Assembly (NCBI GenBank): GCA_948956705.1
Contig: CARCZS010000010.1
Coordinates: 1 to 64,000, forward strand
DNA length: 64,000 nt
DNA from: an uncultured Phocaeicola sp.
Lineage (GTDB): Bacteria > Bacteroidota > Bacteroidia > Bacteroidales > Bacteroidaceae
Direction of reading: 5' to 3'
The translations under genes and the position numbers were made by a program. The notes under the pieces are model-generated. The model saw only the letters and a list, made by a program, of their open reading frames with translations. It did no database searches and was not told the DNA's origin. Of this stretch, positions 51,906-62,166 are shown piece after piece (position 1 is the stretch's first letter; every line of letters begins with the position of its first letter).

Positions 51906-53519
51906 TTAATAGATATTTGCCATACTGACCAACGGTTCGTATAATTTTTCTATATCCTGCGCATCTATTTCTATCTCCACTTGATCACCGGGAACCAGGG
52001 TTTGCCCCTGAGGAAGTAAGTTTTTACGATTCCGATGTATACTACGAATGATACAATGATTAGGTAAAGCCAATGTATCCACTTCCTTTCCGTCAAAATA
52101 AGACCCATCCATTATCTCGACAAAAAGATGATAGCGGGCACCAGCCTCTTCGGAAGACTCCGGATTATGGCTACGGAACATCCTGTCATACAGCAATACA
52201 TTGTAAGGTTTTATCTGTAACAATTCGGTGAAATAATAAGTCAACCCACCTACCACGATGGAAGGATAGAACACCTCGAAATGACCGGTAATCTCCGTTA
52301 TCAGAACAATGGCAGTCAAAGGGGTACGCACCACAGCCACCAAAAAAGCCACCATCCCGATCAGCATCATATAACTCACATTCTCATACCCTATCCATCC
52401 GCGCTGTACCAATACCAACCCGAAGATTTGTCCCAATAATCCTCCCGTAACCAAGGTAGGAATGAAACTTCCTCCCGGCAAACCCGAAGAAAGAGAAAAC
52501 AGCGTAAAAACAAAATGAATAAGCATCATGATAGTAAGCCACCGGATATCATGAGTTCCATTCATTCCCTGCATCATCAAAAACTGCTCTCCGCCACCTG
52601 TCAGATTCGTCTCTGTTAACGATATGGCATAAGCTATGATCAATAAATACAACATCTTGACAGGAATGGAGAGTTTCATGGCAGGTATCCTTTCTTGAAA
52701 GAAAGGAACGATGAGCGAATAAAACTTTGCAATGACAGCCATAAGGGCGGCAAAGATAATATAAAGCTCTGCCTGACGGATAAAAGATAAACCGGGAACG
52801 ACCGCACTAATCAGATGATAAGGAGTCGTGGGGAACATCCAACTAGCCACTCCTCCGGCTACCACGCCGGCCAACAAGGTAGTAATGGCGGTTTTAGGCG
52901 CATCAAAACGCTCGATGGATTCTATTACCAGCAAAGAAGAAGACAACGGAGCGGCAAAAGCGGCAGACAAGCCCACACCGGCTCCGGCAGCCAGCAATTG
53001 TTTCCGTTCCCCTTTCAGGATATGTCCCCAACGGGAGATAAGTGTTCCTATATAAGACCCTATCTGAACAGACGGCCCCTCGCGTCCCAAGGACAGCCCC
53101 GCACTGAGAGCCAACACACCTCCGCAGAATTTGGCCACCAGTTCCTTAAAAGGATGCTCATAACGGATACGACCGTTATTGGCCGCACGTGTCTGAGGAA
53201 TACCGCCTCCGGCTATCAATGGCATACGTTTTACCAAAGAAGCGACAAAGATCAGAATCCCCCATAAGATAAAAAACAACAATACATGCCAATACCACGG
53301 ATAATGCGCCGTGAAAAAAGTTTTCCGCACATCAAAGAAATACCAGAGAAGATAGTGATAAGGCACAGCAACCAGTCCCGTAAGCAGCCCCACGAATATG
53401 CTCACGAAATACAGACGGGCATCAATCAGCTTCAGTTTCCATATTTGCCATTTGCGCAGATTGCTCCACTCCTTCCACTTGTTTTTCCATTTCTCCAGTT
53501 TCATATCCGGAATAAACAA
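51906..53519 (-). CDS. ClC-type chloride channel/antiporter with C-terminal TrkA-C-like domain
   Basis: 537 residues. ClC signature motifs: AGGGIPQTRAA (helix D), SLGREGPSVQIGS (gating Glu), LPGGSFIPTLVTGG, and a late-helix Tyr region (VVGGLTYYFTELLQ). Ten or more membrane segments. After the channel, a ~75-residue domain (FVEIMDGSYFDGKEVDTLALPNHCIIRSIHRN, QTLVPGDQVEIEID) looks like an RCK_C/TrkA_C module instead of the CBS pair. Anion transport across the inner membrane. Confidence 0.9.
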   Translation of the reverse strand: MFIPDMKLEKWKNKWKEWSNLRKWQIWKLKLIDARLYFVSIFVGLLTGLVAVPYHYLLWYFFDVRKTFFTAHYPWYWHVLLFFILWGILIFVASLVKRMPLIAGGGIPQTRAANNGRIRYEHPFKELVAKFCGGVLALSAGLSLGREGPSVQIGSYIGTLISRWGHILKGERKQLLAAGAGVGLSAAFAAPLSSSLLVIESIERFDAPKTAITTLLAGVVAGGVASWMFPTTPYHLISAVVPGLSFIRQAELYIIFAALMAVIAKFYSLIVPFFQERIPAMKLSIPVKMLYLLIIAYAISLTETNLTGGGEQFLMMQGMNGTHDIRWLTIMMLIHFVFTLFSLSSGLPGGSFIPTLVTGGLLGQIFGLVLVQRGWIGYENVSYMMLIGMVAFLVAVVRTPLTAIVLITEITGHFEVFYPSIVVGGLTYYFTELLQIKPYNVLLYDRMFRSHNPESSEEAGARYHLFVEIMDGSYFDGKEVDTLALPNHCIIRSIHRNRKNLLPQGQTLVPGDQVEIEIDAQDIEKLYEPLVSMANIY

Positions 53520-53536
53520 ATGGAAAAGAGAAGGGT

Positions 53537-53893
53537 TTATTTAAACAATGGCTTTAATAGTTCCGGTATTTCTATTTCATTTGCTTTCAGCGCTTCCAAA
53601 CATTCACGCCCTTTATCGGATAAAGTAAAATGCATCTGCCGTTTATCCTTATCCCCCAAATTACGGACGATTAATTCTTTCTCTTCAATGGAACGGATGA
53701 CTTTAGAGGTATGCGAAGCAGACAGACCTGTGTTTTCCGATATCACACTGGCTGTCAGCGTATCTCCGCCAATGCAACAAAGTGCCATTGCCTCATTCAA
53801 TGACACTCCATATTGTTCCATCAAGCGGGTTTCAAGTTCAGAGAGAGCCTTGAACAGCTCTCTCATGACACATATTGATTTTATTTTCTCCAT
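53537..53893 (-). CDS. MarR-family transcriptional regulator
   Basis: 118 residues, winged helix: LMEQYGVSLNEAMALCCIGG, TLTASVISENTGLSASHTSKVIRSIEEKELIVRNLGDKDKRQMHFTLSDKG. Short for MarR (usual about 140). It lies 6 bp after the CoA-disulfide-reductase-like gene on the same strand, so it is in its operon; the paired TTTCC..GGAAA palindromes upstream (56425-56500) are the likely targets for autoregulation. Confidence 0.85.
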   Translation of the reverse strand: MEKIKSICVMRELFKALSELETRLMEQYGVSLNEAMALCCIGGDTLTASVISENTGLSASHTSKVIRSIEEKELIVRNLGDKDKRQMHFTLSDKGRECLEALKANEIEIPELLKPLFK

Positions 53894-53899
53894 GCAAAT

Positions 53900-56401
53900 T
53901 TAAATAAACAAGTTTACATTCGCCTGTTCGGCACGGTTCATATAGGTTGCCACTCCGCCAATAGTCACATGATCCAGCAATTCCTCACGTTTCACACCCA
54001 TTACATCCATTGACATCTGGCAAGCAATAAATTCCACTCCGTTCTGAATGGCTTGAGTACGCAGAGATTCCAGTGAGTCGATATTTTTCTTATTCATGAT
54101 ATATCGCATCATCCTGGCTCCCATTCCACCCATATTCATTTTAGACAATCTCAACTTTAAAGAACTGGAAGGCAGCATCATGCCGAACATCTTCCCCCAG
54201 ATATCTTTCTTCACCGCAGGCTTGTCCAATCTTTTGATAGCATTCAGCCCCCAGAAAGTAAAGAAGATGGTCACCTTCTTTCCCGTAGCCGCCGCACCGT
54301 TTGCGAGTACAAAAGTAGCTAAAACTTTGTCCAGGTCGTCACTGAACAGAATAAAAGTTTTCCCTTTATCCTCCCGGCAAACCTCCGAGGAAGAAGATTG
54401 CGGAGTACTTTTCTCAACAATTACCTCATACTTTCCTGCTCCTGACTTTACTGAGACAAAACGGTTCCCGGTAGTCTGGCACCATGCTTCGGCATCGCGG
54501 GGGAAACCGGCATCCGTAGCGACAATCTCCAGACGTTCGCCGTCCGCCAGTTCTTCCATACTCTTCTTCAGCTTCATGATAGGACCGGGACAAGATATGC
54601 CACAAGCATCCACTTTTATTGCTTTCATAGAAGGAATGACGGAAGAGGCAATAGTATAAGCTTCAGCAGAATCTTTACTGTGTTCAGAATGATCAACTTT
54701 TGAAGAATCAGAACTTGAAGATCCGGAATTTGAGAACTCCTTCGGCTTGGGCAGAGGAGCCGTTGCCGCTTTATACAGTTTCAAACCTCCTATTAAATTC
54801 CTTACTTCCCCAAAGCCATTCTGTAACAATATATTAGAAGCCAGATACCCTCTCAACCCCACTCCACAATACAAATAGACCGGCTTATCCTGAGGAATCT
54901 CTTTCATCCTTTCGCGCATATCATCCAAAGGAATATTGACAGCCCCCTTCAAAGCACCGAGTGCAAATTCATCGGGAGTACGGACATCAACCAACGTAAC
55001 TTTACTCAAATCGGCAGCCTGCAACTCGCGCCAATAAAGAGGCTTCATCTTTCCGCTCAGTATATTTCCGGCTACATATCCGGCTACTGCTACAGGATCT
55101 TTTGCCGAAGAGAAAGGAGGAGCGTATGCCTGCTCCAAAGCCATCAAGTCATATACAGTTCCGTTATGCTTAATCACTTGCGAGAATTCGTCAATACGTT
55201 TGTCCACTCCGTTATACCCCACAATCTGCGCTCCAAGTAATTTCCCGTTCACAGGAGAGAAGGTTATTTTAATGGACATCTGTAAAGCATCGGGATAATA
55301 TCCCGCATGGGAACCGGAATGGATGGTTGCCGACAAATAATCAATGCCTGCCTGTTTCAACCGCTTTGCCGGAAGGCCTGAAGCAGCGACAGTCATATCA
55401 AAAATTTTGGCAATGGAAGTACCGACAGCCCCTTCGTATGTAACCTTATTTCCAAAAACCATGTTATCTGCCACAATACGCGCCTGACGGTTGGCCGGAC
55501 CAGCCAGATAATTCAACCACGGTCTATCAGTCAGCGGATGACGGAACTCGATAGCGTCGCCCACCGCATAAATATGCTCGTCGGAAGTCTGCAAGTAATC
55601 GTTCACCTTAATGCCGCGCATCTCCCCTATCTCCAGTCCGGCCTCTGTCGCCAATGAGGTATTTGGACGTACCCCGATGGATAACAACACCATATCGGCA
55701 GGCAGCCTTTCGCCCGATTTAAAAATAACCTCCAGTCCGTTGACCGTGCGCTCGAAAGAAGCCACCGCCTTTTCCAGGTAGAGATGCACTCCTTTCTGCA
55801 ACAAATGCTCGTGCACCAAAGAAGCCATAGAGAAATCAATAGGAGCCATGACTTGATTTGCCATCTCTACAACCGCCACTTCCGCACCGGCTTCCTGCAG
55901 ATTCTCCGCCATCTCCAACCCGATGAATCCGGCCCCGATGATTACCGCCCGTTTCACCTTATGCTGCTGCAAGTAACTCTTGATAGCATCGGTATCATTC
56001 ACATTACGTAGGGTAAAAATTCCTTCATTGTCAATGCCCGGCAAGGGAGGACGAACAGGCGACGCACCCGGAGAAAGCAATAATTTGTCATAACTCTCCG
56101 TATAAGTTTTCCCGTCGGAAGTACGAATATCCACTGTCTTATCGGCAGAATGGATGGCTATTACCTCGGACCGGGTACGCACATCTATGTTAAAACGTTT
56201 CCCGAAAGCCTCCGGAGTCTGTACAAACAATTTTTCCCGCTCCGCAATCACACCTCCTATATAATAAGGCAGACCACAATTGGCATACGAAATGTATTCT
56301 CCCTTCTCGAACAAAATGATTTCCGCCTGTTCCGTGTTTCTTCTGATACGTGCGGCAGCAGTTGCACCTCCTGCTACGCCTCCTATTACTATATACTTCA
56401 T
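53900..56401 (-). CDS. CoA-disulfide-reductase-like/rhodanese/TusA/DsrE fusion
   Basis: 833 residues in four parts. (1) FAD- and NAD-dependent pyridine nucleotide-disulfide oxidoreductase (1-450): GGVAGGATAAARIRR, active-site Cys42 in SYANCGLPYYIGG, second Rossmann VIIGAGFIGLEMAE. (2) Rhodanese (about 460-545) with CGVGLRG active loop. (3) After a Ser-rich linker, TusA-like (about 590-660) with CGISCPGP. (4) DsrE-like (about 680-833: KTFILFSDDLDKVLATFVLANGAAATGKKVTIFFTFWGL). All act on persulfide sulfur, so it likely handles sulfane sulfur/CoA persulfide. Confidence 0.9.
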   Translation of the reverse strand: MKYIVIGGVAGGATAAARIRRNTEQAEIILFEKGEYISYANCGLPYYIGGVIAEREKLFVQTPEAFGKRFNIDVRTRSEVIAIHSADKTVDIRTSDGKTYTESYDKLLLSPGASPVRPPLPGIDNEGIFTLRNVNDTDAIKSYLQQHKVKRAVIIGAGFIGLEMAENLQEAGAEVAVVEMANQVMAPIDFSMASLVHEHLLQKGVHLYLEKAVASFERTVNGLEVIFKSGERLPADMVLLSIGVRPNTSLATEAGLEIGEMRGIKVNDYLQTSDEHIYAVGDAIEFRHPLTDRPWLNYLAGPANRQARIVADNMVFGNKVTYEGAVGTSIAKIFDMTVAASGLPAKRLKQAGIDYLSATIHSGSHAGYYPDALQMSIKITFSPVNGKLLGAQIVGYNGVDKRIDEFSQVIKHNGTVYDLMALEQAYAPPFSSAKDPVAVAGYVAGNILSGKMKPLYWRELQAADLSKVTLVDVRTPDEFALGALKGAVNIPLDDMRERMKEIPQDKPVYLYCGVGLRGYLASNILLQNGFGEVRNLIGGLKLYKAATAPLPKPKEFSNSGSSSSDSSKVDHSEHSKDSAEAYTIASSVIPSMKAIKVDACGISCPGPIMKLKKSMEELADGERLEIVATDAGFPRDAEAWCQTTGNRFVSVKSGAGKYEVIVEKSTPQSSSSEVCREDKGKTFILFSDDLDKVLATFVLANGAAATGKKVTIFFTFWGLNAIKRLDKPAVKKDIWGKMFGMMLPSSSLKLRLSKMNMGGMGARMMRYIMNKKNIDSLESLRTQAIQNGVEFIACQMSMDVMGVKREELLDHVTIGGVATYMNRAEQANVNLFI

Positions 56402-56424
56402 AATCGAACTATTTTATTTGATTT

Positions 56425-56500
56425 AATATTTTCCAATGGAAACTTTATGCAAACATACATGATATTTCTTATAATAAAAAGTTTCCTATGGAAAATATTA
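56425..56500. promoter_or_regulatory. two inverted operator-like palindromes upstream of the sulfur-fusion/marR operon
   Basis: TTTTCCAATGGAAA (56429-56442) and TTTCCTATGGAAA (56482-56494). Extended, the first reads TAATATTTTCC-GGAAACTTT and the second is its inverse copy. Centres are about 53 bp apart, near five helical turns. The operon start is at 56401. Confidence 0.55.
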
Positions 56501-56581
56501 TCAAGTTAACTCTTTTTAAGGAGAAAGAACATTCCGGGTATTAAATAGACAATCTCTATTGTTGTTTGATATTTTATTCCC

Positions 56582-56589
56582 TACCTTCG
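56582..56589 (+). promoter_or_regulatory. -7-like element of the MATE gene
   Basis: TACCTTCG with TTG at 56562-56564 17 bp before it; one mismatch to TAnnTTTG; ATG at 56638. Confidence 0.4.
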
Positions 56590-56637
56590 CAATAAATTTC
56601 AAAATAAATAAGAAATTGAATCGAACAGACGCACATC

Positions 56638-57987
56638 ATGTTATCTAAAATAGACTTGACGCAGGGAGGCATCACCGGCACTCTGCTACGTTTTACCTTA
56701 CCTATGATTATAGGCTCACTGCTACAACAGTGTTACAACATAGCCGACACGCTGATTGTAGGACAATGTATAGGTTCCGGCGCATTGGCCGCCGTCGGTT
56801 CCGCCTACACGCTGATGGTTTTCCTTATTTCCATCCTGCTGGGATTGTCCATGGGAAGCGGAACCGTTTTTTCCTTGCAATATGGAGCCGGACGAACGGA
56901 TTCCCTACGCCGTAGCATCTATGTATCCGTCCTGCTGATCGGCACAGTAACATTGATTCTAAATATAGCGGTTTTCGTCTGGATTCATCCCATCCTCAGG
57001 ATATTGCAGATTCCCAAAGATATTTATGGCATGATGTATGATTACTTGTGGATTATCTTTTGGGGAATCGGCTTTACCTTTATCTATAATTTCTATGCGG
57101 CATTGCTGCGTGCCATAGGAGATGCCGTCACTCCTCTTTGGTTTCTGGCGGTTTCCGTTGTACTGAACATCGGGCTGGATTTGTTCTTTATCTTGCAGTT
57201 GGATTGGGGAATCAAGGGAGCAGCCATCGCCACGGTAGCCGCACAGGGAGTATCCGCTTTGGGAATTATGGGATATGCCTACGTGAAATACCCCGAACTG
57301 AGATTACACCGCAACGACCTGCATTTCGACCGTCACTGCCTGAAAGAGATCACTTCGTTCTCCGCACTGACCTGTGTACAACAATCGGTAATGAATCTGG
57401 GCATTCTCATGGTACAAGGATTGGTCAACAGTTTTGGCACTGTAGTCATGGCCGCCTTTGCGGCAGCAATAAAAATAGACTCGTTCGCCTATATGCCGGT
57501 ACAGGAATTCGGAAATGCCTTTTCCACCTTTATTGCCCAGAACTTCGGAGCGAGAAAAGAGGAACGGATCCGCAAAGGAGTGAAAAGTGCCTTGATTACC
57601 ACCGTTCTCTTCTCTCTGGTCATTTCCATTCTGGTCTTTTTATTCGCCAAACCATTGATGCTGATTTTTGTCCGCCCCCACGAAACGGAAATTCTGAACA
57701 TCGGTATCAGTTATTTACGCATCGAGGGAGCGTTTTATTGCGGAATCGGGATTTTGTTCCTGTTATACGGATATTATCGTGCCATCCGTATGCCGGGAAT
57801 GTCCGTAGTGCTCACAGTGGTATCGTTGGGAACCCGTGTAGCCCTTTCCTATTGGCTTGCCGGCATTCCTGCCATCGGGGTCATCGGAATCTGGTGGTCT
57901 ATTCCTATCGGATGGTTTATAGCGGACGTCATCGGCATCATATATTATAAGTATCGAAAAAGCTCCCAAACAATTGAATTTAAATAA
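56638..57987 (+). CDS. MATE-family multidrug/solute exporter
   Basis: 449 residues, 12 membrane segments. MATE signatures: TLPMIIGSLLQQCYNIADTLIVGQ, MGSGTVFSLQYGAGR, FYAALLRAIGDAVTPLWFLA in the first half; SVMNLGILMVQGLVNSFG and STFIAQNFGARKEERI in the second. Exports cationic compounds driven by Na+ or H+; substrate not predictable. Monocistronic, transcribed toward the men operon. Confidence 0.93.
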   Translation: MLSKIDLTQGGITGTLLRFTLPMIIGSLLQQCYNIADTLIVGQCIGSGALAAVGSAYTLMVFLISILLGLSMGSGTVFSLQYGAGRTDSLRRSIYVSVLLIGTVTLILNIAVFVWIHPILRILQIPKDIYGMMYDYLWIIFWGIGFTFIYNFYAALLRAIGDAVTPLWFLAVSVVLNIGLDLFFILQLDWGIKGAAIATVAAQGVSALGIMGYAYVKYPELRLHRNDLHFDRHCLKEITSFSALTCVQQSVMNLGILMVQGLVNSFGTVVMAAFAAAIKIDSFAYMPVQEFGNAFSTFIAQNFGARKEERIRKGVKSALITTVLFSLVISILVFLFAKPLMLIFVRPHETEILNIGISYLRIEGAFYCGIGILFLLYGYYRAIRMPGMSVVLTVVSLGTRVALSYWLAGIPAIGVIGIWWSIPIGWFIADVIGIIYYKYRKSSQTIEFK

Positions 57988-58041
57988 ATGTTTTTGTTAG
58001 TAAAAGACATACATACAACACCTTTTCATCTAAAATTTATG

Positions 58042-58049
58042 TATTTTTG
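58042..58049 (+). promoter_or_regulatory. -7 element of the men operon
   Basis: TATTTTTG matches TAnnTTTG; TTTT(C) at 58023-58026 is a weak -33 at about 15 bp; ATG at 58079. Confidence 0.5.
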
Positions 58050-58078
58050 TAGCCCTATAGAAAAGAACAGACATACAA

Positions 58079-58486
58079 ATGATGGAAGAAACAACCTGCA
58101 AACCTGATTATTCGAATTCGATGGCGGAACATCTGGGTATCCGGTTTCTACCCTCCACCGAGGATGCGGTACATGCCGAAATGCCTGTAGACCATCGTAC
58201 TTCACAACCCTTTGGTATGTTGAACGGCGGCGCGTCACTGGCTCTGGCCGAGATTGTGGCAGGGCATGGCTCTACGTCGCTATGCCGGGAAGACGAATAT
58301 GCCTGCGGAGTACAAGTAAGTGGAAATCATCTGTCGGCCGTGCCCGTCGGAGGCAAAGTATTCGCCACCGGCAAACTGATTCACCGCGGCAGATCCTCGC
58401 ATATATGGAATATAGATATCACCACTCCACAAGGACAACTGGTTTCTACTGTTCGTGTCGTTAATTTCATACTGAAAAAGAAATGA
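58079..58486 (+). CDS. menI: hotdog thioesterase, DHNA-CoA hydrolase
   Basis: 135 residues, PaaI-like hotdog fold: AVHAEMPVDHRTSQPFGMLNGGASLALAEIVAGHGS holds the HxxQPxGxLHGG-type motif (here N in place of H) and catalytic acid; VSGNHLSAVPVGGKVFATGKLIHRGR. It hydrolyses 1,4-dihydroxy-2-naphthoyl-CoA. First gene of the men operon and its stop overlaps the menF start (ATGA). Confidence 0.85.
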   Translation: MMEETTCKPDYSNSMAEHLGIRFLPSTEDAVHAEMPVDHRTSQPFGMLNGGASLALAEIVAGHGSTSLCREDEYACGVQVSGNHLSAVPVGGKVFATGKLIHRGRSSHIWNIDITTPQGQLVSTVRVVNFILKKK

Positions 58487-59625
58487 ATCTACCAGATATA
58501 CATACGCAAAAATTATTGGATTGCCTGACACACAGCCGCCTCGGTTTCGCCCTCTACCGGTTACCTTGGACAGACGAATGCTACCTGGTATTGCAAACCT
58601 CGGGCGATGTGGAACAATTAGCGGACATTCAGGAACTGAATGGAAAGAAAGGATTTGTCATGGCTCCTTTCCGGATATCGGAGGAACATCCCTTGGTACT
58701 TATCCGTCCGGATGTCACCGCATACGACTGGAGCGAAATCAGCGAAGCACTGTCTTCACTGGAATGTGCGGATGCCCTGCTCACCTGCAAAAGCCGGCAG
58801 AGTGAACTCTCCCCTTTTGTTTCCGAAGAAACGGATAAAGAACAATATACCCGCGCATTCGGGCGTTTCATCACTCCCTTACAAGAGAAGCTGTTCCAGA
58901 AACTGGTTCTGTCACGTTCTTCCGCCAGACATATCGGAGATGATTTTTCACCACTCGGCGCTTTTGTCCGGGCCTGCAACAACTATCCGCGCATGATGAT
59001 TTACCTATGCCACACCCCTGCTTCCGGAACCTGGCTGGGCAGCACACCGGAAATCTTATTAAGCGGACACGGCAAAGAATGGCACACCGTGGCCCTGGCC
59101 GGTACCATGCCGATGCAGAACGAAGTGATGCCGACAGACTGGGACAAGAAGAACCGGGAAGAGCAGGGCTATGTGGCTGATTACATCCGCCGGATCGCCA
59201 AAAGATTCGGCAACAAGATGACGGAAAAAGGTCCTTATACCGCCCGTGCCGGACAATTGGTACACCTCAAGACCGATTTTTATTTCTTGTTGAAAAATAC
59301 AGACCATATAGGCGATTTATTGCAAGAACTCCATCCCACTCCCGCCGTCTGCGGCCTGCCCAAAGAGGAGGCTTTCCGGTTTATTCCGGACAATGAAGGG
59401 TACGACCGCAGTTATTATTCCGGATTCACCGGCTGGCTGGACACAGAGGGGCATACCGATATCTACGTCAATCTGCGCTGCATGGAAATAAAGCCGGGTG
59501 AAGCCATCCTGTATGCAGGAGGAGGAATACTGGCTTCCTCGGAAGTAGAATCGGAATGGATGGAAACGGGAGACAAGATGAATACGATGCGGAGCATCCT
59601 TCATCCTGACTTTATAAATAAATAA
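58483..59625 (+). CDS. menF: isochorismate synthase
   Basis: 380 residues; chorismate-binding domain about 125-375: SRSSARHIGDDFSPLGAF, LGSTPEILLSGHG, HTVALAGTMPMQ, LHPTPAVCGLPKEEA, YYSGFTGWLDTEGHTDIYVNLRCMEI, AGGGI. These are the Mg2+ and substrate positions of the family. Converts chorismate to isochorismate, the first step of menaquinone synthesis. Short N-terminal region compared with E. coli MenF. Confidence 0.93.
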   Translation: MNLPDIHTQKLLDCLTHSRLGFALYRLPWTDECYLVLQTSGDVEQLADIQELNGKKGFVMAPFRISEEHPLVLIRPDVTAYDWSEISEALSSLECADALLTCKSRQSELSPFVSEETDKEQYTRAFGRFITPLQEKLFQKLVLSRSSARHIGDDFSPLGAFVRACNNYPRMMIYLCHTPASGTWLGSTPEILLSGHGKEWHTVALAGTMPMQNEVMPTDWDKKNREEQGYVADYIRRIAKRFGNKMTEKGPYTARAGQLVHLKTDFYFLLKNTDHIGDLLQELHPTPAVCGLPKEEAFRFIPDNEGYDRSYYSGFTGWLDTEGHTDIYVNLRCMEIKPGEAILYAGGGILASSEVESEWMETGDKMNTMRSILHPDFINK

Positions 59626-59651
59626 ATGGAAACAATTAAAGTAGAAGAATA

Positions 59652-61325
59652 ATGTATTCAGACAAAAAGAACATACTTCAGTTGGTGGCACTTCTCAAAG
59701 CGCACGGTGTGCGGAAAATAGTGCTTTGTCCCGGCAGCCGTAATGCTGCCATCGTACATACTCTGGCCAATATAGAGGACTTCACTTGTTATTCTGTAAC
59801 CGATGAACGCAGTGCCGGTTTTTTTGCCATCGGCCTATCTTTACAAGGGGGAGGCCCTGCCGCAGTATGCTGCACTTCCGGTTCGGCCCTGCTGAACCTG
59901 CACCCTGCCGTAGCCGAAGCCTTTTACCAACAAGTACCTCTGATTGTCATTTCCGCCGACCGCCCCGCTGCCTGGATAGGACAAATGGACGGACAAACCC
60001 TGCCCCAGCCCCATGTGTTCGGAACGTTAGTCAAGATGTCTGTCAACCTGCCCGAAGTACATACTGAGGAAGACGAATGGTTTTGCAACCGCCTTATCAA
60101 CGAAGCCATACTGGAAACCACCCACCACGGCAAAGGGCCTGTACATATCAATGTACCCATTTCCGAACCCATTTACCGCTTCACCGCCAAAACACTTCCC
60201 GAAGTACGTGTCATCACCCGTTATCAGGGACTGAGCGTGTACGACCGTGACTATAAGGAACTGATCGAACGGCTGAACAAGTACAACAAGCGCATGGTTG
60301 TGGTAGGCCAGATGAATCTGATTTACCTGTTCGAGAAAAAATATGTGAAACCGCTTTATAAACATTTCGCCTGGCTGACGGAACATCTAGGCAACCAGAC
60401 CATCCCCGGCATTCCTATCAAGAATTTCGACGCCGCCGTTTATTCCATGACACCGGAACGCCAGGAAGACATGGCCCCCGAAATACTGATTACCTACGGC
60501 GGACACATCGTATCCAAACAATTGAAGAAATACCTGCGCAATCATCCCCCGCGCGAACACTGGCATGTTGCCGCCGACGGGAAGATAGCCGATTTATACG
60601 GTTGCCTGACCACCGTCATCGAGATGGATCCGTTTGAGTTCTTGGAAAAAATAGCTTTCCTGCTGGACAACAAACCTACCCATTATCCGCTGATGTGGGA
60701 AAACTATTGCAAAACCATTCCGATGCCGGACCTTGCTTATTCCGAAATCTCCGTTATCGGAAAACTCATCCGGGCACTGCCCGAACCCTGTGCCCTGCAT
60801 CTGGCAAACAGCTCCACCGTGCGCTATGCACAGTTATTTACAGTTCCTCCCCAGGTGGAAATCTGTTGCAACCGGGGAGTGAACGGCATAGAAGGCTCCC
60901 TGTCCACCGCCATCGGTTATGCCGCCGCTTCCAGCAAGCTGAATTTCATCATCATAGGCGACTTGAGCTTCTTCTATGACATGAACGCACTGTGGAATCA
61001 AAATTACGGTGCCAACATCCGCATCCTGTTACTGAATAACGAAGGAGGAGAAATATTCCATACCCTGCCTGGAATGGACAAATCAAGCCGTTCCAGGGAG
61101 TTTATCACAGCCGAGCATTACACCACCGCCAAAGGCTGGGCGGAAGAACGCGGCTTTATTTACATGAAAGTGACCGGAGAAGAAGAGCTGGAAGAAGCGA
61201 TGCAGCCATTCACCTCACCCGAGACACGGATGCAACCCATGCTGCTGGAGGTGTTTACCGACAAGGAAAAAGACACCACCCTGTTAAGAGAATATTATCA
61301 CGGACTTAAAAATAAAAATGAATAA
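59652..61325 (+). CDS. menD: SEPHCHC synthase
   Basis: 557 residues, thiamine diphosphate enzyme: [55 protein letters not shown] at the N-terminus and the ThDP site [28 protein letters not shown] near 440-470. Joins isochorismate and 2-oxoglutarate. Stop overlaps the menB ATG by one base (61325). Confidence 0.95.
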   Translation: MYSDKKNILQLVALLKAHGVRKIVLCPGSRNAAIVHTLANIEDFTCYSVTDERSAGFFAIGLSLQGGGPAAVCCTSGSALLNLHPAVAEAFYQQVPLIVISADRPAAWIGQMDGQTLPQPHVFGTLVKMSVNLPEVHTEEDEWFCNRLINEAILETTHHGKGPVHINVPISEPIYRFTAKTLPEVRVITRYQGLSVYDRDYKELIERLNKYNKRMVVVGQMNLIYLFEKKYVKPLYKHFAWLTEHLGNQTIPGIPIKNFDAAVYSMTPERQEDMAPEILITYGGHIVSKQLKKYLRNHPPREHWHVAADGKIADLYGCLTTVIEMDPFEFLEKIAFLLDNKPTHYPLMWENYCKTIPMPDLAYSEISVIGKLIRALPEPCALHLANSSTVRYAQLFTVPPQVEICCNRGVNGIEGSLSTAIGYAAASSKLNFIIIGDLSFFYDMNALWNQNYGANIRILLLNNEGGEIFHTLPGMDKSSRSREFITAEHYTTAKGWAEERGFIYMKVTGEEELEEAMQPFTSPETRMQPMLLEVFTDKEKDTTLLREYYHGLKNKNE

Positions 61326-62146
61326 TGGAAACAAGAGAATGGAAAACCATCAAAGAATATCAGGATATTCTGTTTGACTTTTACAACGGAATAGCGAAAA
61401 TCACCATCAACCGTCCGCGTTACCGCAACGCGTTCACCCCCACCACCACTTCGGAAATCAGCGACGCCCTGTATTACTGCCGCGAGTGCCAGGATATCAA
61501 TGTAGTGGTTCTGACCGGAGCAGGCGACAAAGCCTTCTGCAGCGGGGGAGATATGCACGTAAAGGGGCATGGCGGCTATATCGGCACAGATGGAGTTCCC
61601 CGTCTGAATGTGCTGGACGTACAAAAGCAAATCCGGTCACTGCCTAAACCGGTCATCGCCATGGTAAACGGTTACGCCATCGGCGGCGGTCATGTGCTGC
61701 ATGTGGTATGCGATCTGACCATTGCCTCAGAGAATGCCATTTTCGGACAGACAGGTCCCAAGGTAGGCAGCTTCGACGCCGGATTCGGCTCTTCCTATCT
61801 GGCACGCATCGTAGGGCAGAAGAAAGCCCGTGAAATATGGTTCCTTTGCCGTCAATACTCCGCACAGGAAGCACTGGAAATGGGATTAGTCAATACAGTC
61901 GTTCCTTTCGACCGCCTGGAAGACGAAACCGTGGCATGGGCAGAAAAGATGATGGAGCACAGCCCGCTCGCTCTTCGTATGATCAAAGCCGGACTGAATG
62001 CCGAACTGGACGGACAAGCCGGCATACAAGAACTTGCCGGAGATGCCACCATGCTGTATTACATGACAGAGGAAGCGCAGGAAGGAGGGAAGGCATTTTT
62101 GGAAAAACGCAAGCCACGGTTCCAGGATTATCCGAAGTTACCATAA
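61325..62146 (+). CDS. menB: 1,4-dihydroxy-2-naphthoyl-CoA synthase
   Basis: 273 residues, crotonase fold: [49 protein letters not shown] (oxyanion hole) and [22 protein letters not shown] with the conserved Asp. Cyclises o-succinylbenzoyl-CoA. In Bacteroides menB lies before menC, as here. menH is not in this operon. Confidence 0.95.
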   Translation: METREWKTIKEYQDILFDFYNGIAKITINRPRYRNAFTPTTTSEISDALYYCRECQDINVVVLTGAGDKAFCSGGDMHVKGHGGYIGTDGVPRLNVLDVQKQIRSLPKPVIAMVNGYAIGGGHVLHVVCDLTIASENAIFGQTGPKVGSFDAGFGSSYLARIVGQKKAREIWFLCRQYSAQEALEMGLVNTVVPFDRLEDETVAWAEKMMEHSPLALRMIKAGLNAELDGQAGIQELAGDATMLYYMTEEAQEGGKAFLEKRKPRFQDYPKLP

Positions 62147-62166
62147 ACAAACTACAAATTCAAAGC

